From NCBI GenBank assembly GCA_028622995.1, contig JAJQJQ010000003.1, positions 9,982,001 to 10,046,000 on the forward strand: a DNA stretch of 64,000 nucleotides. Reading direction: 5' to 3'. The stretch's first letter is position 1. Every line of letters begins with the position of its first letter. A program made the translations under genes and the position numbers. Below the pieces are notes generated by a model, which was not told the DNA's origin, did no database searches, and was given only the letters and a program-made list of their open reading frames with translations. The DNA comes from Panagrolaimus kolymaensis. Its lineage: Eukaryota; Nematoda; Chromadorea; Rhabditida; Panagrolaimidae. Positions 24,291-35,901 of this stretch are shown here, piece after piece.

Positions 24291-25328
24291 ATGTGGAAGG
24301 CACTTCTGTTGGCTGCTGTTATTGCTGGAGCTTTTGCTGTAAGTTTTTTTCTCTAAAAACCAAACAAAAAAGTTTTGGAACGAATTTTAATATTTTTTCC
24401 ATCTTTTTTTAGACCGAAACGAATGAAACCACAACCGGTGGCGCAAAGGATGAAACCGCAGGAGGCCTTTATTATCCACCCAATCCTGGATATGGATATC
24501 CACCTCCCCAACCACAATATTATCCTCCATATGGTCAACCCAATTATGAACAACCCATCGTAGATGATTATGTTTGTGATATCGATGCTACCATTCTCGT
24601 GGTTGCTAATACTGGCCGAGATAATGGCGGAGGGTATGGAAATAATAACAATGGTGGCGGATATGGCAATAACAACAACAACAATGGAGGTGGAAATGCT
24701 CCATATGGCGGCGGCGGTGGACATCATCATCATCATCCCAATAAGCCCAATGCAGATCGATTGAAATGTTCCGTCATTGCCACTTTTGATGAAGCCACAT
24801 GCACAAGTTGTTGCCGAATTGCTGCTCGTCGTGATCGATCCCTTGCTAGCAGTTCCATCATTGGATTCATCGTTGATGAAACTCAACTTGATTATGATCA
24901 AAATGACAACAATAACAATAACAATGGACCATACGTAAGTTATATTTTTTTTCGTCAAAAGATTCCAAGGTTTTTTTTGTTAGATTTCTTTAAAAAAAAT
25001 TTTCTTTCAAAAACTCTCAAAAATTTTTTTTCGTTCAATGAATCCAAATTTTTTTTTCTTTTTAACTCTCCAAAACATTTTTTTACTTTTTAGTTTTAAG
25101 TTTCTTTTTTAACCTAAATTTTTTTAGCGCACTAAACGCGGAGCCGGTGAAACAACTTATGGCGTTCCTGGTGCTCTTCCACCACAACGTTCTCCTCCAG
25201 CTGCAGGCCCACCATATCCATTTGTTCCTCGAAGCGATGCCAATCCTCTTGGTCCCAATGCTCGTTGTGTATGCTGTGCTCCTCGAAAATTTGGTTTCCC
25301 TCATTTCCGTCCACAATTCCCTTATTAA
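24291..25328 (+). CDS. Secreted Cys-rich CVCCAP-family protein, member 2
   Basis: Three exons: 24291-24338, 24413-24934, 25128-25328; 771 nt in phase, 256 residues. The signal peptide (MWKALLLAAVIAGAFA) is encoded by exon 1 alone. Then come a Pro/Tyr/Gln-rich region, a first Cys segment (YVCDIDATILVV), a Gly/Asn-rich stretch with a run of five His, and a second Cys segment (CSVIATFDEATCTSCCRIAAR). An Asn run, a TKR basic site and RCVCCAPRKFGF near the end follow. Parts and order match the minus-strand gene at 22631-23491. The two Cys segments also resemble each other (C-x-[IV]-x-A-[ST]), hinting at an internal repeat. Unnamed family; probably an extracellular or cuticle-related product. Confidence 0.8.
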
Positions 25329-25536
25329 AAAATAAATATAAAGAAGTGCCTTTGATTTTTTATTTTTTGTTTTAAAAAATTCCCACATTTCTCAAACTTT
25401 TTGGTCATTTTCTGTTTTGTATTGAAATATCCCCATTTTTTCTTCTTCAAATTTTAAAATTGTTTTAAAAATAATTGTTTAATAAATTTTATTAATTATT
25501 AGTATTTCCTTAAAAATAAATATATACAAATTTTTT

Positions 25537-26293
25537 CTATAAAATATTTTCTTCTCGAAGAGCTTGACGAGCTTTGATATTATCTAATTCCGATAAAATT
25601 CTACTCAGCAACTGCGTGGTTGAAATTGCTGGAGTTCGTTGAGTTTCTAAAAATCGATCAGTTGATTTAAAAATTGAATAACAATCATCGGAAGTTGGAG
25701 AATTGTATGGTAAAGCATCGTGAGCTACTAAATCGCACTAAAAACAAAAAAGTTATGAAAAGTTTGTTTTTAAATTAAAAAAATAAATTACTTTTAAACT
25801 ATTTACAAAACCCATGGTTGGAAAAAATGGTGGAGATTTATATGCTTCATCAACATATCGACATTGTTCAACCATTTTATGTCTTTCATCTTCAGTCATT
25901 ACAGGGAAACAACCTTTATTTTTAAATGTATCTTTGTCAGAACAAACTGAAACAAAAAATTATTATAATTTGTCGCCTATCTTTATGACCTCAAAACTTT
26001 TTCGTTTTTCGTCTGTTTATGGCCACAAAGACTTACCTCCAACAATTAAAAAAACATTTGGAAATGTGGCTTTAACTTGGCGGAATTGTTCCACGTGACC
26101 GGGATGGAATAAATCATAGACGCCATCAGCATAAACTCGAACAACTTGCTTACCTAAAAAAAGTTTATATTAAAAAATTGATTGAATTTTTGCTAAAAAA
26201 AATATTACTGTCTTCAGCGTAGAGTTCCGTCAAAGTTCGAGGCTTCCATTCTGAATTTTCAATCAAAGCAGCAGTTCTTGTGGTGGAAGCCAT
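25537..26293 (-). CDS. CTP:phosphocholine cytidylyltransferase-like enzyme
   Basis: Four exons on minus: 26209-26293, 26037-26153, 25792-25946, 25537-25737; 558 nt in phase, 185 residues. The family transfers CMP from CTP to phosphocholine, the controlling step of the Kennedy pathway to phosphatidylcholine. Catalytic motifs: [13 protein letters not shown] (the HxGH nucleotide-binding loop), FLIVGVCSDK, and [14 protein letters not shown], matching the RTxGISTS motif. It is little more than one catalytic domain: the C-terminal amphipathic membrane-binding helix and phosphorylation tail of animal PCYT1 are absent. The second domain of PCYT2 is also absent. It may be a soluble, constitutively active isoform. 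Substrate (choline or ethanolamine) is not certain. Confidence 0.85.
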
Positions 26294-28028
26294 TATTTAT
26301 CCAAATTTCTAAATAAAAAATTAGTATCAAAAGCTTTAAAAGAGTCAAAATAACGCAAATGAAAAAAAATGAAGAAAAAAACGTGGAAAATACAGAAAAA
26401 ATAAAAATCAAAGCCGCAGTTAAAAGTTGGGAGTTTCCTAAAAAAAGGAAATAATGGAAACTTGTTGATAAATAAAAAATGGTTGAGTGTATTTATTGAT
26501 AAGATAAAAAAAATAATGCTTTAATGGCGGCTTAAAAGGAGGGAAAGTAAAAATGAGGAAATATTTTTAAACAACAAAAGTATGAAAAAGTTTTATGGAA
26601 AGCTTTGTCGTCGCCTTTTAAAACTCTCAAACAACAATGATTCTAAATGGTTAAAACTACCAAAAAATTTCTTATATACTTGGTCTAAATTTTTTTGTTT
26701 GGGACTTTCCACTATTTGAAAATGACATCAAGATCAAAAAAATTAGAAACGAAAAAACGGAAGGAAAAAAATAAGAGACCAAACTAGTATCCTATCGCCC
26801 ACTCAAAAAAGGACTTCAAGAGAGTTGATTTGGTTTTCAGGAGTTTTTTAAGTCCATCATCGTGCGAGAATGAGGAAACAATAAAATAGGGTAATAAAGC
26901 TTAAGGAGGATCGCATTTTATAATTGGTTCTCAAGTAAAGTACATTATAAACATTATAAAAAAGATCATGGTCGTATAGGTATAGTAAACGTTTCTGATG
27001 ATGTGATTATGATGTATCGGGAACAAACAAGTTTTAATTTTCTTTTATATAAAAAATTAAAGAAATTAAGGGGCCAACCACTCAAAATGTGTGTGACGTA
27101 ACTTTACACTTTATCACTTCCTTTTTTTTTCTGTGGGTAGTAATTACCAAAATTGTCAAAAGATTAATTTTTGTCAAACTAACGTATGATTGATAAAAAA
27201 AATATAAAGCCAAAAAAAGTCTAAAATAAAAAAATGCCGCTTTTTTTAATACTTTTTTTCCTTCGAAGTTTTTATACATGACTGCTTTTTGACTCACTTC
27301 ATTCACATTTAAATATTGGAAAAAGTCCTGAGAGTGAAAAAAAAAGATGAAGAAAGAATATCAAAAAAGACTCACGACTCTCACTCTTGCTTTTTAAGGT
27401 GACGCTTTTTTTTGTTCAGAAGTTTTCTTGCAATTATTTTTGTTGAAAGAAGGAAAAAAGCATGGAAGCAGAGGTAAGCAATTTTTAGTTGTTTTTGCGC
27501 CAAACAAAAAAAAAATAGAAAGGAAAAAGAGTGTCTTTATGCTAAAGTGAGAAAAAAGAGAAGATATGAGTGACCACAAAAGACAATCAAATTATGCAAC
27601 TTTTTCTAACTACCTTCAAATTGAGAAGCTCTAATTGGCGGCGGGAGAATAAAGAGTTAAGAAAAAAAAAACAAAGGTTCACACTAAAAAGGAATGCGGC
27701 AGCAGACATAAGCAGATGACCAGTCAAATAAACGCATGGATGTATGTTTTTTTCTTTCTCTCTGCTTTTATCATTATTTTCTTTGCTGAGTTTTCACTTT
27801 TTTGTTGCCTCAACCTTTTAAAGAATTTGTACTTTTTTTTTCTCGGAGGTGTTTGCTGTTTTTCATGGATATATTAAAAGTATAAATTTTTTATTCCAAA
27901 AAACAAAAAACTATCAAAATAATGATTATTATTTATTTATTATGCACCGAGTAGGAAAAATTATTGAATGAGTATTATTATTTTTAAATTTTGAAGAGAT
28001 TTTGAATTTAAATTTGTTTTCATTTATT
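26294..28028. other. Intergenic, nothing recognised
   Basis: A/T-rich; small open frames at 27082-27306 and 27394-27579 have Phe/Lys-rich translations without motifs or splice partners. Confidence 0.5.
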
Positions 28029-30380
28029 TTATGGATTTCCCATGTTTGATTTTTCTAAAGCTTCAGCTTTATTTGCTGAGGAAGGTGGATTTGATGGATT
28101 TTTAGCATTTACATCAAAAATACTATTTTTTGCTAATCTTGGTCTTCCTTTTGCATCTGCAGGGGTGCTACTAACAACTTTTCCATTTTCATCTACTTCA
28201 TTTGAATGTCCAAGATATTTATTTCCACATTTTTCCATTAACCATGAAATTCCCTAAAAAGAATTATTTTTTGTAGTTTTGAAATTTATCGGCTGCTTTT
28301 TTCTTTATTTTTTTACCTGAATTAAACTAAGAATAGATAAACCAAGCCACATTCCAATTGAACCTCCCAATGCAGCAATGAAAGTTGCGACACTCCAAAC
28401 CCATTGTTGTTCTAAACTAAGATATTCAAATGAGCCCCAATTTAAAACCACCGTTGTCAAATCTAAAAACTTTTTTCAATTAATTTCCATTTTCACTTTT
28501 TTCTTAAATTATCTTTACCTGGTCTCACAGATCGTCCTTTTTGATCCAAATTAACTTGATAACGAATTTGTCGGCAATCGCGTAAACATCTTTTGGAGCA
28601 AAGTTCGTCAGTATGATTTCCGCGTTGAACGCTGTAAAAAAAAGTTTATAATTTGTTTTACTTTTTTAATGTTCTTTTTTTGTCAAAAACAAAGAATTCT
28701 TTTTAATACTTACTCAATTTCACATTTAGTGTAATCACAAATAGGTATAGATTCATCTTTGTTTAAATACCACAAAGTTGGAGCAATACAATGACACATA
28801 TCTTTTATCATTTCCATTCGGCATCGACTTCGGCAATCAAATTCAGTATCTTCACCTTCGCCGAGATCATTGCAAGCTGTGCCCTTTTCATTATTTTCAA
28901 TCATAACGTAACTGGCTCGAACTTCCACCGTAGCTTCATGAACTTGTCCAAGGCAAAGTTCATCAGTGATACCATCTCGAACTCGACCTTTACCTTCCAT
29001 AAATCGACCTAAAGCGCTGGGTCGTCCATGGAAATCCACGCTCATACAATCAAAGGAATCATTTTCTTTTGCGCGATGAGAAGTTTGAAGAATGAAAAAT
29101 TGGCCTTGGTCGTTGATATCCTCATAATTATCTGCATCGAATTCAGGTTGGAAGCATAAATTCATCATAGAAATCCATGAAATTTTAAGACCCGTTCGGA
29201 AAACTTGATCTTCATCGAAGGATGTTCGGGCAAAGCGTTGCAAAGAACTAAAATTTGAAAATTTGCATATTTTTGTTTTTTTAAATTTAAAATGCTTTTT
29301 TGTGTGATTATTACCGTCGAACAGCTTCAAATCCAACTTTTTGTGTAAATTGTGAAAATGATACTCCTCTTTCTTTGATTATATTAAGCCAAGTCTAAAA
29401 CAAAAAATTATTTGTAAAAATTTTGGCTCAATTTTGTTTCCTCCTTCGCTATTTTTTTTTGTTAGTCTTAAAATGTTGTCACACTGTTTTTGGAAAGAAG
29501 ACATAAGAAAAAAAAAGTGAAAAGTGTAATTAACCTTTTTTGTGATGATTTGATCAATCAATTTTCTTTTCTCGCCTTGTCTCACTAACGAGTAAAAAAA
29601 TAAAAAAGTGAAAAGGGAAATTAATAGCATCATTGTCTAATAAAAAAAAGAAAAGAAAAGAAAAAGAATTGCGGCCAAGACAAACCAAAGAAACGATTGC
29701 GGCAAAAAAACCTGTTTAAAAAAGGTATGTGTTTTTTCGAAAATGAATCGAATTTATCGAACAAAAAATAATTCTTTTTTTCGTGTGACGCAACACCAAA
29801 AAAGAAAACCGTATACCTAATAATTTTTTTTATATTTAAAAACTTACACTAATGAGTTTTCTTTTTCCTGCAAGTCTTGGATTAATTCGAAATACGGTCA
29901 TCGCTCTCGCGGCTCCACGAGGAGTGGTTTCACGTTCCAATGAATTCAATGTGGCTATCACTTCATAAGCTTCCATGACGAGTCGATAATCCCATTTATC
30001 ATTTAAAAATGATTTAGCATCCGTCATATTTGCTAAATCTCCATTAACTTTAGCATCCCAATCTTCAGTTTTTTCTTTTGGATCAATATCGAAGTGGCTC
30101 CACGCTTGTTTTTTAGACATACAAAAAGTTATATTTGGCATAGTCATGGAATCATTAAATAATATATTCATTTCTGATTGTTTTGGATCGCCTTTATATT
30201 CAACAATCTTAAAAATTAAAAAAAACAGTTAAATAAACAAAAAAAGTAAAGTTTGAGGCTTACCAAACTCAAAACATCTTTAATAGTTAAAATAGTTAAA
30301 ACTATAATAATTATCCAAAAACCATATCGTCGAAATTTTTTTATTTGAGCCCAAAGTTCTTCATTTTTATGTTCGCCCAT
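28029..30380 (-). CDS. DEG/ENaC-family cation channel subunit
   Basis: Seven exons on minus: 30264-30380, 29848-30207, 29315-29394, 28714-29247, 28519-28631, 28317-28462, 28029-28253. They total 1575 nt in phase, 524 residues. The family forms trimeric amiloride-type Na+ channels gated by force, acid or peptides. TM1 is YGFWIIIIVLTILTI (residues about 20-37). The large extracellular loop has many Cys (CRSRCRMEMIKDMCHC, CSKRCLRDCRQI). The hallmark pore/TM2 segment is GGSIGMWLGLSILSLIQ. The N-terminal tail is only about 18 residues, and I do not see the His-Gly gating motif that normally precedes TM1. Either an upstream exon is missing from this model or the motif is lost. The intracellular C tail is Lys/Asn/Ser-rich. 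Confidence 0.9.
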
Positions 30381-31254
30381 GGTTTTCTTAAAATTAAAAA
30401 AATTTTAATTTAAAAATAAAGTTTTCTTTAAAAATAAAAAAATTCATTCGAAAATGAAAAAACCACAAAAATTACTGCCGCCTGCCTTCAGGGTCGATGG
30501 TTTTAATCAAGGTCCCAAAAAAGTTTTGTTTCTCGTGTTTCTAACCTTTACATATTTTGTTTTACTTTTTCCATTTTGGGCGTATTTTTTATTTGATTTT
30601 ATAAATCAAGGAAAGAAGAAAAAATAAATTATTTCATAGTGTCGTAGCCGTCGTTAATGGAAGAAGGACAATAGTAACGGTGGTGTTAATGTGGAACAAC
30701 ATTTTTTCATTTTTTCTTTCTTGTGTTCGAACTTTTTTTCATTTGACTGGTTTAAGGTACGTCCCACGCTTTCACCATAATGATGACAAAAGTAAAAAAA
30801 GTATCTGAAATTTTTGCCTTTTTGATTTTGGTTTAATTTTTTAATGTAAAAAATCAACGTCATTCAAAAACAAAATCGTTTTAACAATTTCTTCTTTAAC
30901 CTCAGTCAAGGGAAAAAAATCAGAATTGATTGCCTTTGTGAATTTGTGAAACTTGCCATAACAGAAAAAAAGTGTGACATAGTGGTTTTAAAACTTCTCG
31001 ATAATGACATATCTATTTTCTCAGAGAGAAAAAAAGACGGCAAAGAAAAGCTACGAAAAAAATGAAACAAAAGGTGCAATAAAAAAAATAATTAATTGAT
31101 CAATCATAAATCACATCACAAATAATTTTTTCTTTATCATTCATTCATATTTGCGCGAATAATTTTCTTGCCGGTTTTCATTACCGAAGTATTAGTTTTC
31201 AAATTTATTTGTTTTAAATTTTTTTTGTAGTTATTAATTGAAAACTTACTAAAA
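30381..31254. other. Divergent intergenic region
   Basis: Lies between the DEG/ENaC gene (minus) and the dioxygenase gene (plus) and so contains both promoters. No motif was recognised; small open frames are not credible. Confidence 0.45.
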
Positions 31255-32439
31255 ATGAGTGATTTTCCTGTGGTTGATTTGAAATCTGAAAATTTCTCCT
31301 CAAAGCTCAATGATTTATACAAAGAAAATGGATTTGTTCGAATCGATGGAGTTTTTACTGATGTTGACTTGGATGAAATGCGAAAAGCCATGGATAAAAT
31401 AGTCGATGATATGAATGTTGATGAACATCCCAAATCTGTTTTTAGCACTCATGATGAAAATAAGGTTCTTGAAATTTACATTTTTCCAATTTTTCAATAA
31501 TTTTTTTTTTGCAGCACACTTCTGATACATATTTCCTCGAAAGTGCAGATAAAATTCGATTTTTCTATGAAGAAGATGCATTTGACAAAGAAGGGAAATT
31601 AAAGGTTGATAAACATCGAGCTTTAAATAAAGTTGGTCATGGTCAGTTTTTTTTATTTAAAATTAATGAATTTAAAACTCCGATAAAAAATTTTAGCTTT
31701 GCATTGGCTTGATTCGACATTCAAAAAATATTCTTTCAACGAAAATATTAAAGTAAACTTTTGTTTTAAAAATTCCGTCCAAAACATTGATATTTTTTTC
31801 AGAAAATTGTAAAAAGTTTAAAAATGGTTGAACCCGAAATTGTTCAAAGCATGTATATTTTCAAACAACCTTCGATTGGTGGGGCAGTAACCGATCATGT
31901 GGATGCAACTTTTTTACAAATCGACCCCATTGAAAAAGTTGTTGGAATTTGGATTGCCATAGATGATGCTGAAATTGAAAATGGTTGTTTGTGGTTTATT
32001 CCTGGATCACACAAAAGTAAAAAAACTATTAACAACAAAAAAATATGAATAATTAAATTATTTTGTTTTTCTAGCCGGAACTCTTGATTATCGTTTTGTT
32101 CGAACAAATGCCACAAATTCGAATGAACCTTTGGTTAAATTTGTTGGTCAAAGACCAGTTTACGATCAAACCAAATTCATTCCCGTTCCTGTCCCCAAAG
32201 GATCTCTAGTTCTTATCGATGGAATGGTTGTTCATAAAAGTGAGCCAAACACTTCATCCAAAAGTCGCCATGCTTATACTTTTCATGTCGTCGATGCTCA
32301 TGAAGCAAAATGGAATGAACTTAATTGGTAATAAAAAAACTTTTTTTAAACTTTTTATTAAAAAATATTTATGCAAACATGTATTTTTAGGTTACAATCA
32401 ACTCCAACATACAAATTTCCAAATCTTTATGAAAATTGA
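31255..32439 (+). CDS. PHYHD1: Phytanoyl-CoA dioxygenase domain protein (PHYHD1-like)
   Basis: Six exons: 31255-31464, 31515-31641, 31697-31752, 31803-32016, 32075-32327, 32391-32439; 909 nt in phase, 302 residues. It is a non-haem Fe(II)/2-oxoglutarate oxygenase. The iron site His-x-Asp is in VTDHVDATFLQ and the distal His in GMVVHKSEP. The Arg expected to bind 2-oxoglutarate is in SRHAYTFH. Segments DKIRFFYEE, VQSMYIFKQP, IENGCLWFIPGSH and the final NWLQ..FPNLYE follow animal PHYHD1 closely, with matching length. The physiological substrate of PHYHD1 is not settled. Transcribed towards, and ending only about 30 bases from, the end of the SLC26 gene. Confidence 0.95.
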
Positions 32440-32468
32440 TAGATATTAGAAAATTACAAAAAAAATTT

Positions 32469-35408
32469 TTAAACATTAATACTTTGGCGAATTGCGGTTA
32501 CAGCTTCTTGTAAATTTGGATATATATTTGTTTTGGGAATTGTTAAATATAATTTGTATTTTTCAAACATATCTAATACGGATTCTAAAAAATTGTTTAC
32601 TTTTGTTTAGTTTTGTTACTGTTTTTTATGGATTTTTTTTACCTTGGACACCAGATAAATATACTTGAACTCCTTTCTTTTCGGCTTCGACATATTGCTA
32701 AATAATTAAATTTACATTAATCATGACGAGACCAGATTTTAAAGAGAAAAATTGATAAATTATAGTTTTTCAAAAGTTTTAAAATTTTTGTCATAAAAAA
32801 GATCTTTGATTTTCAAAAAGCGAATTCGAGAAAAAAAATATTTATGAAATATTTTTATAAAATTTATGGCTTACTTCTTTTATGGCGTCTAGACCCATAA
32901 CATCGACGTAAGCGATAGCACTGCAATCAACGATGATAACTCTCGAAGAATTCAAAGGCGTTTGTTCATCATCACTTTCATTTGCTTTAGATTTTTTAAA
33001 ACCATTAAATCGTAAAACAATATTTACATTTAAAAGATTTGAAAACATTTCTTTAAATTTTTCAACATTTGCAAAATGTAATGGCGATTGAAATGTAACA
33101 ATTTGAACATTTTCTAATTCAGTATGGACCAAGCCTAGAAACAAAATTTTTTTCTGAAAACTTGACTTTGTAGGATTTTACCTTCTCTATAACAATCTGT
33201 GCCCAAAGTGTAAGTTGAATTTCTATTGAATCTTTTTGTACTTATTTTTGGCCTAAAACACAATTTTCTTTGTTTTAAAAACCGCAAAAAAACTAACCAT
33301 TGTTTCTCAAAACGATTGTAAAAACGGTAAATGCAAAAGACACAATTAAACCTTTGGTTGGATCAGTCAAAGCAGTGGTGAAAAAACTAACGAGCCAAAT
33401 CGCCTTAAAAAATTGTTCGTTAAAAAATCACAAAAAAGAAAATCAATTAATTAATTAAACTCACAAAATCCCATTTTGAAACTCTCCATAATCGAGGCAA
33501 TTCTTTACTTTGTTTAAATAAACTTATCAAACTGCTGATCACGATTGACGCAAGAACGCACTTAAATTTAATTTAATTATATATTTAATTTTTAAAGACT
33601 AAATAACTGAAAGAAAAAAGTTAGTTACCAGTGGACAAGGTTCGAGAAAGGGACCAAGCCATAAAATTGCCACCAATAAAACAGCGCAAATAAACAGGTT
33701 CACTAACTAAAAAAATTTTTAGAGGCGAGAGTCAAAATGAGACTAAAAGTTAAAATATTGTACCTGAGTTCTGACGCCATTCATTTCGCAAACAGATGAT
33801 CGACTTAATGATGCTCCCGAAGGGTAGACAGGGAAAAAAGAACCAAAAAGATTCATAAAACCAAGAGCATACATTTCCTACAAAAAAAAAAAGAAAAAGA
33901 AAAATTAGAGGGATTTTTTGAAGCAAAAATTCAGTGGGTTTCGCAACGAAAGTTGAAAACATACTTGAGTTGGATCAGTTTTGTAGCCATGTTTTCGGGC
34001 AAATAGCATTCCCATAGAAACAACAAACATATAAAAAATTAATGCGATACTAATTGCATCGGCTATGAGATACGGGACAAAAATAATATTTGGCACTGAT
34101 GGTTCAGGAATGCTAAAAGTCATTTTATTCATTTTTTTGTGGTCAAAAAACTTAGGTTTTATTTACCCTCGAGGAACATAATTAACAATTTTAACATCAT
34201 TATTTTCATGGATATTAAAAATTTGTGACAAAGCTGTGGTAATTATTACCAAAGTCAATTCAAATGGCAATGGAATAGAATATTTTCTTTTAAAATATGG
34301 GCCAATATAAGTATGACTTATTATTAAAAAAGTTAATGAACACAGAGAAATTACAAAAGCTATGATATTTGTTTGAGGAATTTCGAGAATTATATCTATC
34401 AACATCTAAAAAAATTAAAAATTAAGGTTGTTTTTTTTGCTGTTTTTGAGAGCTGAAAAAAATTTGCATACTCTAATAAGCATTCCAACTCCAGCATGCC
34501 TTGGCATAGGAACACCCAAAATTTTATTTAATTGCGACATAAGCACGTGACAAGCCGCTCCAGTGGTAAATCCAGAAAGTAGCTGATCCGTCATATAAGT
34601 GGTTAAAAAACCAAGACGAAATACAGCCATAATTATTTGTACAATTCCCACAGTTAAGGTTAGAGAACTCAAGAGTTCCATAGCAGTAAAATCAAATCCA
34701 AAATCTATTTCACCTGGCACCCGACTAACTTCCTTCATAAGGGTTCCATTTTCATACCAAGTCCGAACTATATCATCTGGGGCAAATCGAAGTTTAACAT
34801 TTCCAACCATCATACTTCCAACAGCAAAAATGCCAACAGAAATATGTCGAGATGTTCCGAAAAATGTGTAAATAATTGGAGCAAAAAATGATGCATAAAG
34901 GCCATAAACTGGGGGAATTCCAGCTAAGTTTGCATATGCCATACCTAAAATGAATAATTTTTATTTTATGCAAATTTTTGTAGAACTTTATTTCACAGGT
35001 TTTTTATTCAAACTTTTATTCAAATTTTTCTTTATAAAGAAAGAAAATTCCAAAAGGAAAGTTTTTAGTAATAAAAAAAATAATTAAGAAAAATTAATGT
35101 TTTTCCCCTAAAAACGAAACTAATAAAAAAATTACCCTGTGGAACAACCATAATTCCAACCGTTAATCCAGCAATGATATCATATTTTAAATCATCTTTC
35201 CATTTATAATTTGGCAGCCAATCAAAAATTGGAAGAAAGGATTTAACTTTTCGAACAACACGAGAACTTTTCTTTCCTTTTTCAACTTTATAAAATGTTG
35301 GCAATCTTTCATCCTGGGGAATTCGCTTGTGCAAAGCTTCAATTTGGTCCTTCAAAATTTGAACTTTTATAAAGTTTTAAAGATTCAAAAAAAACTTACT
35401 TGATTCAT
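32469..35408 (-). CDS. SLC26-family anion transporter with STAS domain
   Basis: Thirteen exons on minus: 35400-35408, 35136-35349, 34472-34944, 34167-34405, 33965-34112, 33764-33877, 33629-33706, 33465-33560, 33298-33403, 33182-33252, 32875-33134, 32643-32697, 32469-32584. About 659 residues. SLC26/SulP proteins exchange sulfate, chloride, bicarbonate or oxalate. Seen: [22 protein letters not shown] (the SulP signature), membrane helices through PSGASLSRSSV, then a cytoplasmic STAS domain with VIIVDCSAIAYVDVMGLDAI. The 9-base first exon (MNQ) is tentative. The junction 33252/33298 does not keep frame: with the canonical GT..AG intron one nucleotide is missing, although both flanking exons are clearly SLC26. 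This may be an assembly indel, a non-canonical splice or a broken allele. Confidence 0.85.
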
Positions 35409-35901
35409 TTTTTCTTTTTTTAAACTCAAAAATTCGTAAAATGGAAATCAAAAAACAATAAAAAGAAAAAAAGTTAGTGTTGGGTTTTAAAAAATGCAAT
35501 TTTTTCCCTTTTTTTTTAAAAAATTCTATTTTTTTAGAGTTGTTTGTATTTGAGAGAAATAAAAGTTTAGTATTTTGTAGCTGATTTTTTTCCTTTCCTC
35601 GTGTTTTTTTATTTCTCTCACTTTTTTTTCTGAATATCAATGAAGGGTTGGCAGCAGCGATGTATGTTGTTTATGAAGATGAAGAGACGACGACGACGAG
35701 AATATGATTATTTAGCATATTTACATATACATTCACACATTTTTTTATTGCTTTTTTATAAATATTTTTGTACAATAAAAAATAATATATAAAATAAAAT
35801 AAAAATCAACAATTAAAAAATAACTGAAGTTTGAGGAAAAATGGCGAATTTTTTGCTAAATAAATAAAAATATATATTAAATTTTAGTTAATTAATTAAT
35901 T
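35409..35901. other. Intergenic, nothing recognised
   Basis: Homopolymer-rich gap between the SLC26 5' end and the 3' end of the next nuclear receptor. Confidence 0.45.

Noticed and set aside
24353..24958. 201-codon antisense frame over the CVCCAP gene
   Set aside because: Ile/Ser/Thr repeats are the antisense of Asn/Gly/His codons in the real gene; the sense gene has signal peptide, splice sites and a paralog.
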